A DNA stretch of 6,296 nt from assembly GCA_002401055.1 (NCBI GenBank), contig NVRZ01000200.1:1-6296 (forward strand). The letters are read 5' to 3'. A program made the translations under genes and the position numbers. Each line of letters opens with the position of its first letter. The first letter of the stretch is position 1. This document shows positions 1-5,110 of this stretch, one piece after another. The notes beneath the pieces are model-generated. The model made no database searches. It was not told where the DNA came from and saw only the letters and a program-made list of their open reading frames with translations. This DNA is from Bacteroidota bacterium. Lineage in GTDB: Bacteria > Bacteroidota > Bacteroidia > NORP154.

Positions 1-24
1 TTGCCGCGCTACGCTCGCAATGAC
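1..24. repeat. Edge of a REP-type dispersed repeat
   Basis: The first two dozen bases, read on the - strand as GTCATTGCGAGC followed by GTAGCGCGGCAA, match the style of a short GC-rich intergenic repeat known from many bacterial genomes (GTCATTGCGAG...GCGGCAATC). It contains a small GCG-CTA-CGC hairpin and is much more GC-rich than the rest of the window. The recognition is from memory, and the element is cut by the window edge. Such repeats usually sit between genes, so its presence argues that the coding region downstream starts after it. Confidence 0.5.
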
Positions 25-331
25 AGTGGACCGAAAATATAAAATAGAATCACGAATAATAATGGGAAATGATGAATTTATTCTACACATCAGAAAGACT
101 CAGCCGGAATGCGCTATAACTAATGAGATTCTTGGTAAAAAGATTTGGATTTGGATTAAGGATAATGACCCGTCCGCATTACAGGTTGAAGGGGATGAAG
201 ATATGCCATGTCATTGGGGTGATACTGGAGGATTTATTGCGGATACCAATTTGCCAAAAACGGCTTGTCAGTTTGAATTCAATTGTGAAATTCTGCCGAG
301 ATTATACTGCTTTCTAAGCACAGCAATTTAG
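20..331 (+). CDS. Small hypothetical protein, start uncertain
   Basis: This 103-codon reading frame is not recognised. The frame stays open to the window edge, and the first ATG (20) lies inside the REP-like repeat, so a GTG at 26 or the ATG at 62 (90 residues) are more believable starts. The product is soluble-looking, with a Trp-rich strand (IWIWI, residues 42-46), an acidic central stretch (VEGDEDMPCHWGD) and a hydrophobic C-terminus; no membrane segment or known motif is visible. Its stop lies 5 nt before the TTG start of the nuclease ORF, so the two could be translationally coupled, which is the main reason to keep it. It could also be the remnant of a longer gene truncated by the repeat. 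Confidence 0.4.
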   Translation: MTVDRKYKIESRIIMGNDEFILHIRKTQPECAITNEILGKKIWIWIKDNDPSALQVEGDEDMPCHWGDTGGFIADTNLPKTACQFEFNCEILPRLYCFLSTAI

Positions 332-336
332 CGCAC

Positions 337-1092
337 TTGAATACATCTACAGACATACCAAAGCTAAGTGAGTTCATATCCTTGTTTGAAGGATTGGAAA
401 AAAAGCTTGATTACGGTCGGTTGATCAAGGAAAAGGAATCTTTTGAAAGTTTATTAGAAAGATTCATTGTTCAAGAGGAGGAAGTACAAAAGGTGAAGGC
501 TTCAAAGGCTGACAATTACAACATTTTTGATATTCTGGCTGTTCGACATTATGAAGCTAAAGTACATTCGCCTTTTTTAGCACATTTACTTGACCCTAAG
601 GGTAGTCATGAGCAAGGAAAGTTATTCTATCGCCATTTCATCGAAAGCGTTTTTAAGGAGGATTTGATAAAGACTAACTTATTAAATGGCGTAAACCTAC
701 AAGTTGAAACTGAACTAAGTTCCCAATACGGCTTTATTGACATTGCCATTCGAAATAATTCAATAGACAACTCCTTCATTCTTATCATTGAGAATAAGAT
801 ATATGCTGGGGATCAGGAAAGACAGTTAGAGCGCTATTATGAATATGCTAGAAACATATTACGACTGAGCGATAAACAGATTCGTATACTGTATTTAAAG
901 CCAAATCGAGCTAGACCAGGGGCTTTCTCCATAAATGATGATTTATACAAAAAGCTGAAAGGAAATGTGTTACAGGAGATAGGTTATAAGGAAGACATAT
1001 TGCCTTGGCTCAAAAATTTGAAAAACGAAATAAAAGCAGAGAGAGTAAAACACAGTTTGCAACAGTATATGGATGTAATTAAAACCCTTTGA
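337..1092 (+). CDS. PD-(D/E)XK nuclease domain protein (PDDEXK_4-like), N-terminal part
   Basis: This 251-residue protein carries the hallmarks of the PDDEXK_4 family. The N-terminal signature NIFDILAVRHYEAKVHSPFL (residues 62-81) continues into LAHLLDPKGSHEQG. The nuclease core follows: Glu124/Glu126, Asp135 in GFIDIAI, the E-x-K pair Glu152/Lys154 in IIENKIYAGDQ, and Gln163 in the following helix (ERQLERYYEY). All metal-binding and catalytic positions look intact, so a DNA- or RNA-cleaving activity is plausible; the substrate is unknown. The start is TTG at 337, since no ATG exists before residue 244 and a stop lies upstream at 286-288. The protein ends at about the point where family members usually continue into a C-terminal domain; that domain appears to be the next ORF, one base away in the +1 frame. 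Such proteins are frequent in defence islands. Confidence 0.85.
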   Translation: MNTSTDIPKLSEFISLFEGLEKKLDYGRLIKEKESFESLLERFIVQEEEVQKVKASKADNYNIFDILAVRHYEAKVHSPFLAHLLDPKGSHEQGKLFYRHFIESVFKEDLIKTNLLNGVNLQVETELSSQYGFIDIAIRNNSIDNSFILIIENKIYAGDQERQLERYYEYARNILRLSDKQIRILYLKPNRARPGAFSINDDLYKKLKGNVLQEIGYKEDILPWLKNLKNEIKAERVKHSLQQYMDVIKTL

Positions 1093-1093
1093 C
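1087..1093 (+). other. prfB-like CTTTGAC heptamer at the ORF junction (candidate +1 frameshift site)
   Basis: The last sense codon and stop of the nuclease ORF read CTT TGA C. This is the exact heptamer at which bacterial prfB makes its +1 frameshift. A +1 slip from CTT to TTT makes GAC the next codon, followed directly by the ATG at 1094, so the two ORFs would join as 251 + Asp + 194 = 446 residues. The prfB stimulator, a purine-rich Shine-Dalgarno-like sequence 3 nt upstream, is absent here: the upstream bases are AATTAAAACC. Recoding is therefore possible but unproven. Coupled re-initiation at the ATG or an ordinary frameshift mutation are alternatives. Confidence 0.4.
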
Positions 1094-1678
1094 ATGAGTC
1101 TGGAAAATGATATGTATAAGTTCCTCGTAGAGGATGAAAATTTCAACAATATGGTGAAATTGAGAGATTACTATGCGAAAGTTCACCGTCGGTTAATTCA
1201 GGAGTTTTGGGATAAGGTGAAGGAGAGTTTGCGAGCGTTGACTAAAGATAGCGTTTGGGAAATATATGAGGAAGAAGACCAAGACTATTTTGAAAGATGG
1301 TCTAGCATGTCGTTGTATAAGCCAAAATGGTACAACAAGGAGGCTGAAAAAGAAGATGGAATACCCTTGTGTATTGCTTGGGAGTCATTAAATCTTAATA
1401 CCTACTACGGTGTTTGGATTAATAACCATTCTAAACTGTGGGATATAGCTTCTATGCGAGATTATTTAAAACAGTTACCTCAAGCTAAAAATTTCAAATC
1501 CGACAATCATTGTTGGCCTTTGTTTGGAGAAGAACTGGATTTTACGAATCCTGATGGCCTCAGGCAAATCTTGCCTGGATCAAGAGATCAAAGGGCCAAA
1601 GAATATGCAACCCTAGTCTATGATCTTGCTAATGAACTGGAAGCTCATTTGGACAAACTGTTCAAGATGAAAAGTTAA
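1094..1678 (+). CDS. C-terminal partner/half of the PDDEXK_4 nuclease
   Basis: This 194-residue protein starts with ATG one base after the stop of the nuclease ORF and is in the +1 frame relative to it. It has an N-terminal helical stretch (about 8-50, with NMVKLRDYYAKVHRRLIQEF), then an aromatic-rich alpha/beta region with several Trp residues and the strand pair GIPLCIAWESLNLNTYYGVWI (about 89-109). From recall, full-length PDDEXK_4 proteins continue past the nuclease core with a comparable helix and then a Trp-rich domain, so this looks like the detached C-terminal domain rather than an independent gene. No catalytic motif is visible; a role in substrate recognition or partner binding is an inference. 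No clear terminator hairpin is seen after it, only a T-run at 1703-1709. Confidence 0.75.
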   Translation: MSLENDMYKFLVEDENFNNMVKLRDYYAKVHRRLIQEFWDKVKESLRALTKDSVWEIYEEEDQDYFERWSSMSLYKPKWYNKEAEKEDGIPLCIAWESLNLNTYYGVWINNHSKLWDIASMRDYLKQLPQAKNFKSDNHCWPLFGEELDFTNPDGLRQILPGSRDQRAKEYATLVYDLANELEAHLDKLFKMKS

Positions 1679-1722
1679 GTAGAATGCTGACGAAATACTG
1701 TGCTTTTTTCAGACTAACAATC

Positions 1723-1860
1723 CTATTTCCCTTTTGACCTTGAAGAATTACCCTTAGAAGATCCCGACGTTTTTGCAGGGCTATTACCTCTTCCCCCACC
1801 TGATTTGTTCCCAGTCTTACTAGGTGCATTCCTAGGACCTGATGATTTTGATTTTCCCAT
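1723..1860 (-). CDS. 45-residue basic Ser/Gly/Lys-rich small protein
   Basis: Reading the - strand from ATG at 1860 to TAG at 1723 gives 45 codons with a strikingly non-random composition: 8 Lys and 3 Arg, no acidic residue, no aromatic residue and no Leu, Ile, Val or Cys. The rest is almost entirely Ser, Gly, Asn, Pro, Thr and Ala. Quasi-repeated motifs include SSGPRNAPSKTGNKSGGG, GRGNSPAKTSGSSKGN and SSRSKGK. It should be disordered and bind nucleic acid or another polyanion. I recall similar small MGKSKSS...GGGRGN-type hypothetical proteins in other genomes but cannot verify this. It is the last gene of the - strand block, 125 nt after the TIR gene; a TAGATTTA element at 1905-1912 could be the -7 of its own promoter. 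It converges with the + strand gene ending at 1678. Confidence 0.65.
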   Translation of the reverse strand: MGKSKSSGPRNAPSKTGNKSGGGRGNSPAKTSGSSKGNSSRSKGK

Positions 1861-1973
1861 AATAAGCAATTTCAAAATGATTGTTTTAATCAGTTTTCAG
1901 ATTGTAAATCTAATTTTATCATTTGAATTCATCCATTTGTGGCCTTTAGCAAAAACTTGCATATCAACTTTTA

Positions 1974-1990
1974 AGCTATCAACAGCTATC
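1974..1990. repeat. Short direct repeat AGCTATC, 10-nt period
   Basis: AGCTATC occurs at 1974-1980 and 1984-1990 (read GATAGCT twice on the - strand), one helical turn apart, and spans the stop codon of the TIR gene. With only two 7-base copies in AT-rich DNA it may be chance; a protein-binding site upstream of the small basic gene is the alternative. Confidence 0.25.
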
Positions 1991-2627
1991 CGGTCATCTT
2001 AGATCTAAACTTTCGCATCAGTTCTTTCTCAAACTTGTAATCTGATTGAGCTACAAGGTTCAGTACTTTATCTCTTGCTTTGTAGCCATGGTAAATTTGA
2101 CTATTAGACATTGAACGTACAATAATTCGTTTCATTTGCTTTTTTGTAAAACCGCCAATCCGAACCAGGTATCCAGCATTGAATTCTGCATTATCATAAC
2201 TGTCGCTTCTTCCAAATACGTCAATCAGAAAATCTCGAAAATCGGAACCATATTCATCGTTTGCAGCAAGCGCTTCAAGAAATTTCCTCAGGGGAAAGGT
2301 CTTGGATGTATCAAATTTCAACGCCTGATACTTAGTTAAAAAACCCGAAGGATCAATATTGACTTTAATGGGAAGAATTAATTTGCCTTCCGCTAATGCA
2401 TACCCGATTTCCTGATTAGTCCAAATTGATTTATCAAAATTCACTGTAAGCAAGGGTAAGAAGATATCACACTTCTTAAGATTTTGAGCAAGCTCATCAG
2501 TCCATATTTGGGTTGGCTGGATATCTTCATGTGCCAGAAAGCAATCAAAACCAAAAGCATCAAGCTCCCGCTTGATTTTTCCAGCTAATACACTTTGGTC
2601 TGTCGAGTAGCTGATAAACACTATCAT
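1986..2627 (-). CDS. TIR domain protein with a C-terminal helical domain
   Basis: This 213-residue protein begins directly with the TIR beta-A strand (VFISYSTDQ, residues 3-10), showing that the ATG at 2627 is right. Box-2-like CFLAHEDIQPTQIWTDEL spans about 29-46. The helix SIWTNQEIGYAL (67-78) contains the WxxxE motif, Trp69 and Glu73, where Glu73 is the expected catalytic residue of bacterial TIR NADases. The next strand is KLILPIKV (82-89). NAD cleavage, either to deplete NAD or to make a cyclic ADP-ribose signal, is therefore likely but inferred. Residues about 125-210 form a basic helical region not recognised (AGYLVRIGGFTKKQMKRIIV onward), which may be an adaptor domain. The gene lies 46 nt after the DRHyd-TPR gene on the same strand, consistent with one operon. 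A 12-codon mini-ORF (2669-2631) sits in that gap. Confidence 0.88.
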   Translation of the reverse strand: MIVFISYSTDQSVLAGKIKRELDAFGFDCFLAHEDIQPTQIWTDELAQNLKKCDIFLPLLTVNFDKSIWTNQEIGYALAEGKLILPIKVNIDPSGFLTKYQALKFDTSKTFPLRKFLEALAANDEYGSDFRDFLIDVFGRSDSYDNAEFNAGYLVRIGGFTKKQMKRIIVRSMSNSQIYHGYKARDKVLNLVAQSDYKFEKELMRKFRSKMTG

Positions 2628-2673
2628 TTATTAGTTCTTTCTTTGCAGTTCCCAGCTTAATTGTGCCATGTTA

Positions 2674-3930
2674 TTATTCTGACCCATATTTCTCCTTAAA
2701 TGTGTTAATCGCAGTTTCAAGTTTTTCCCTTTGCTCATAATAAGAATTGAACTCAAAATCTCCCAATTCGGCGCACTTCTTAGCTTCATTAACATATTGT
2801 TCCTCCTTTTCCAAGTCTTCTGTAGCAAAGTAACATTCAGCTAACGTTAGGAAAATCCAAACCCGTTCTTGATCATCCCTTTCCTCGAACGATGAATCAT
2901 CTACTATTTCATTACACATATTAATTACTTGCTTTCTTGCTAGCATTCCATTCCCGTAATCGGCATGCGCTTCAAAGCGGCTATCTCGCATTGTCGAATT
3001 TAGCGTGCACATGAATGCATAATTGATACCGTTATAATAATCCTGCTCTATTATAAACCCTCTCTGATAAAAACTCATCGCTTTTTTCAAATAGATCTCA
3101 TCTTTGTATTCCTCGAATAAGCGTTTATTTATTGCTCCTGCCAGTCCTAAAGTTTCAGGATCATTGGACTTATCTGGTTTTAATACCGTAAGGATCTTTT
3201 CCGCTGCGTGTAGCGCATTTGCCCTATTTGGCAATTCCGACTTATAAATTACGGAGACTAGCCTTTGCGTAATAAAGTCATTTTGAGGGTGCACGGCCCT
3301 TGCCTCTTCCAATAGTGTAATCGCCACTTCAAAGTTATTTTCTTTTCGTGCTACCTCAGATTCCTCTAAAAGCTGCGAAATTGACTTTAACTCTTCGCTC
3401 TCTTCTTTCAACTCCTCAATTTCTTCCTCAGTAAAGGTTGGGGCTTGAAGATTCGGAATTAGTGTGTATAAAGGACTATCTACTTCAGGGTTTTCCATCA
3501 AAGCAGTAACCTTCTTTTTCAAGTGCTCCTTAATTCTCAATACTTCCGAATAACCAATATCTGAACCCAAATGTTCATAATGGTCTATGGCAATGTGATT
3601 GACATCAAATGGGTACTCCATCTCCTTTTCTGCCATGATCAAGGTGGTGTGTTTCTTGACTGCGTGCCTTACCCCTAATTCATATAGAGAATTGGGATTC
3701 AAGGTTGAGATATCAGCAACCACAAAATCTGCCTTAACTATGCCTTCAAACATGTGTTTATCAATGACACCAGTATGTTTAATTTCATCCGCTCTTAAGC
3801 AAAAGAAACCTAAACCCTCAAATACTGGTTTGATCACGTTCTTGTAAGTTTTATCAAGGTCAATTTTTCTACCAGTTCGAAAATCAGTTTTGACTCCGAA
3901 CCCCATAATTACGAAACAAGTTTTTTCCAT
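2674..3930 (-). CDS. DRHyd (nucleoside deoxyribosyltransferase-like) + TPR protein, ASK-signalosome type
   Basis: This 418-residue protein has two parts. Residues 1-145 form a Rossmann-like DRHyd domain: beta-1 CFVIMGFG (5-12), TYKNVIKPVFEGLGF (28-42), then VVADISTLNPNSLYELGVRH (70-89), in which Asp73, Asn80 and Glu84 of YELG match the nucleoside 2-deoxyribosyltransferase active-site pattern (Glu84 as nucleophile). An acidic helical linker (about 166-192) leads to TPR-like helix pairs (about 195-415). Within these, GLAGAINKRLFEE (262-274) and FYQRGFIIEQDYYNGINYAF (287-306) closely resemble the TRAF-binding TPR region of eukaryotic ASK1/MAP3K5 (WYRKGF...YSGINLA, from recall). Bacterial versions are described as components of immune or conflict systems. 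A role as nucleotide sensor or effector with a TPR sensing scaffold is inferred. Its neighbours on both sides carry TIR domains, 99 nt upstream and 46 nt downstream. The start is secure because the ATG directly precedes beta-1. Confidence 0.85.
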   Translation of the reverse strand: MEKTCFVIMGFGVKTDFRTGRKIDLDKTYKNVIKPVFEGLGFFCLRADEIKHTGVIDKHMFEGIVKADFVVADISTLNPNSLYELGVRHAVKKHTTLIMAEKEMEYPFDVNHIAIDHYEHLGSDIGYSEVLRIKEHLKKKVTALMENPEVDSPLYTLIPNLQAPTFTEEEIEELKEESEELKSISQLLEESEVARKENNFEVAITLLEEARAVHPQNDFITQRLVSVIYKSELPNRANALHAAEKILTVLKPDKSNDPETLGLAGAINKRLFEEYKDEIYLKKAMSFYQRGFIIEQDYYNGINYAFMCTLNSTMRDSRFEAHADYGNGMLARKQVINMCNEIVDDSSFEERDDQERVWIFLTLAECYFATEDLEKEEQYVNEAKKCAELGDFEFNSYYEQREKLETAINTFKEKYGSE

Positions 3931-4029
3931 GATTCTTGGTTTATCTAATTACTAAATTCCACAACCTCATTACTCCACTATTAAACAGATGTATGCCCCT
4001 GTCCTTTCGGAAGCACATTCGTATCAATA

Positions 4030-4800
4030 TTATTCGCATTCATCTTCTTCCATTTGCGTGATTGCTGCATTAACTCGCTCGTCTGCGCGCTCTTTTCGCG
4101 CAACAAATGCATCTTCAATGTATCCTTGCATGCTTAAACGATCCTCGGTCCAGTCATAGATATTCGCATAGCCGGAATCAACATTTTTGGCAAGACGTTT
4201 AGGTAAATTCGCATTATTCACCTTACCGGTCTTATAATCGGGGTGATTCGGAAGTAAAAGACCAATTAAGCCTGCGTAGAGATCACCAACCTTCAGGTTA
4301 AGTGCGCCTGAGATTTCCCAATCAACATGCATTCTACATTTCGTTTTTGGCCCAACAAGAACAATGAGCACTGTGGTGTCTTCTAAGTAACCGTTCTGTA
4401 TAAGTTGTTTGGTGTATTCATCACTATTCTCCCCAGCAATATCATCTTCCCCTACTGACTTATTCGTTATTATGTCTCCAAATAAATTCTCAAACTCATC
4501 CTTGTAATTAAGGTCCTTATTGTACAGACTCACAAATGTCTTTCTCTTGGTTAGCTCCAATGGGACCCTACCCACAGTTTGCCGGCCGGAGTTTTGCGTT
4601 AAAATAACACCGTTCAAATATCGCCATTCGCCGTTGGGTTTTTTTGTTGCCGTTGCGAAAGAAGTCCCTCCCTGCATCATTTGTCTCAACTCATCATTGT
4701 TGTACTCAAATTTGTTTCCCTCCTTATCAACACCGTAGTGTACTTCTATCTTGGAATTTGAATCATCGTATTTTACCTTGGTAATATAGTATTCCGCCAT
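4030..4800 (-). CDS. DUF3892-like + TIR/ThsB-like fusion protein
   Basis: This 256-residue protein starts with ATG at 4800. Residues 4-85 resemble DUF3892: a strand ITKVKYDDSNSKIEVHYGVD, a helix DELRQMMQGGTSFATATKK with the typical GG-x-x-F-x-T turn, then EWRYLNGVILTQNSGR. Residues 88-185 look like the TIR-like fold of Thoeris ThsB (PF08937 family): TFVSLYNKDLNYKDEF (88-103), a helical excursion ending in TKQLIQNGYLEDTTVLIVLV (130-149) followed by GPKT, and CRMHVDWEISGAL (155-167), where Glu162 occupies the position of the conserved TIR Glu. The strand GLIGLLLPNH (177-186) follows. ThsB-type TIRs make cyclic ADP-ribose variants that activate SIR2 effectors; a SIR2-like gene lies just upstream here, but activation is inferred. 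The C-terminal 50 residues are charged and helical. It is probably the first gene of a three- or four-gene operon with a candidate promoter at 4884-4912. The DUF3892 call is less certain than the TIR call. Confidence 0.78.
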   Translation of the reverse strand: MAEYYITKVKYDDSNSKIEVHYGVDKEGNKFEYNNDELRQMMQGGTSFATATKKPNGEWRYLNGVILTQNSGRQTVGRVPLELTKRKTFVSLYNKDLNYKDEFENLFGDIITNKSVGEDDIAGENSDEYTKQLIQNGYLEDTTVLIVLVGPKTKCRMHVDWEISGALNLKVGDLYAGLIGLLLPNHPDYKTGKVNNANLPKRLAKNVDSGYANIYDWTEDRLSMQGYIEDAFVARKERADERVNAAITQMEEDECE

Positions 4801-4883
4801 GAGTAATTCTATAATAGGTTAATAGCTGTGTTACTTCATTTAGTCTACCCCAGTAATTTGACTCAACATTCCAGTCTTTTTTC

Positions 4884-4912
4884 TAAAACTAGAGAGCGCA
4901 GCATACTACAAA
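4884..4912 (-). promoter_or_regulatory. Candidate Bacteroidota-type promoter for the TIR/DRHyd operon
   Basis: On the - strand TTTG (4912-4909) is followed after 17 nt by TAGTTTTA (4891-4884), one base from the Bacteroidota -7 consensus TAnnTTTG; the usual spacing is about 19. Transcription would start near 4877 and leave a leader of about 75 nt before the ATG at 4800. It is the best match in the gap between the SIR2-like gene and the fusion gene. Confidence 0.35.
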
Positions 4913-4926
4913 ATAATTCGTTTATT

Positions 4927-4950
4927 AAATAGAGTAGAAATACCCTATTT
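4927..4950. repeat. Inverted repeat in the 4801-5029 intergenic region
   Basis: AAATAGAGTA and TACCCTATTT flank the tetraloop GAAA. The 10-bp arms have a single A/C mismatch on the + strand, which becomes a G-U wobble in - strand RNA, where the loop is UUUC. It could be a weak terminator after the SIR2-like gene, which ends about 125 nt upstream on the - strand, or an operator for the promoter at 4884-4912. There is no proper T-run after it in either direction. The rest of the 4801-5029 gap shows nothing else convincing. Confidence 0.4.
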
Positions 4951-5029
4951 GAGCAACAAATACCTCTTCACTATCTCCTTATCAGTGCCCTAAACAGAAT
5001 ATCATATAATATTTCGTACCCACAATGCC

Positions 5030-5110
5030 ATGAGTAAAAAGAAAGCAGCAGAATGGAGTCAATTGAAGGAGTTCCTAGGCGATCCGGAGGCTTTTAGCAG
5101 TTCTCTTTAA
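5030..5110 (+). pseudogene. Possible 5' remnant of a + strand gene, overlapping the SIR2-like 3' end
   Basis: ATG at 5030 opens a 26-codon frame, starting MSKKKAAEWSQLKEF and continuing LGDPEAF, that ends at TAA 5108-5110. It reads like the true N-terminus of a cytosolic protein: lysine-rich start, then an amphipathic helix. A TATAAT sits at 5005-5010. The frame runs 36 nt into the SIR2-like gene on the opposite strand. One explanation is that the defence cassette inserted into, or recombined with, a resident gene and left only its first two dozen codons. A short real peptide or chance are alternatives. The protein family is not recognised. Confidence 0.3.

Noticed and set aside
123..317. 64-codon + strand ORF inside 20-331
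   Set aside because: Alternative frame with basic, Phe/Ile-rich composition and no motif; the 20-331 frame is more protein-like and better positioned relative to the nuclease start.
1679..1722. Bidirectional terminator between the converging blocks
   Set aside because: A T-run at 1703-1709 is present but no stem of useful length precedes it on either strand.
1897..1962. 21-codon - strand ORF (MQVFAKGHKWMNSNDK...) after the TIR stop
   Set aside because: The peptide is plausible-looking but very short, overlaps the likely promoter of the small basic gene and has no supporting signal; it could be a gene remnant but cannot be supported.
1805..2002. 65-codon + strand ORF opposite the small basic gene
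   Set aside because: Its first part is the antisense of the 1723-1860 gene and the rest is low-complexity AT-rich intergenic DNA; no recognisable protein features.
2631..2828. 65-codon - strand ORF overlapping the end of the DRHyd-TPR gene
   Set aside because: It is the same strand in another frame of the TPR coding region; only its last 12 codons lie outside and are discussed as a mini-ORF.
4520..4738. 72-codon + strand ORF antisense to the DUF3892-TIR gene
   Set aside because: Shadow of a well-supported coding region; the same holds for 3599-3847 and 2136-2339.
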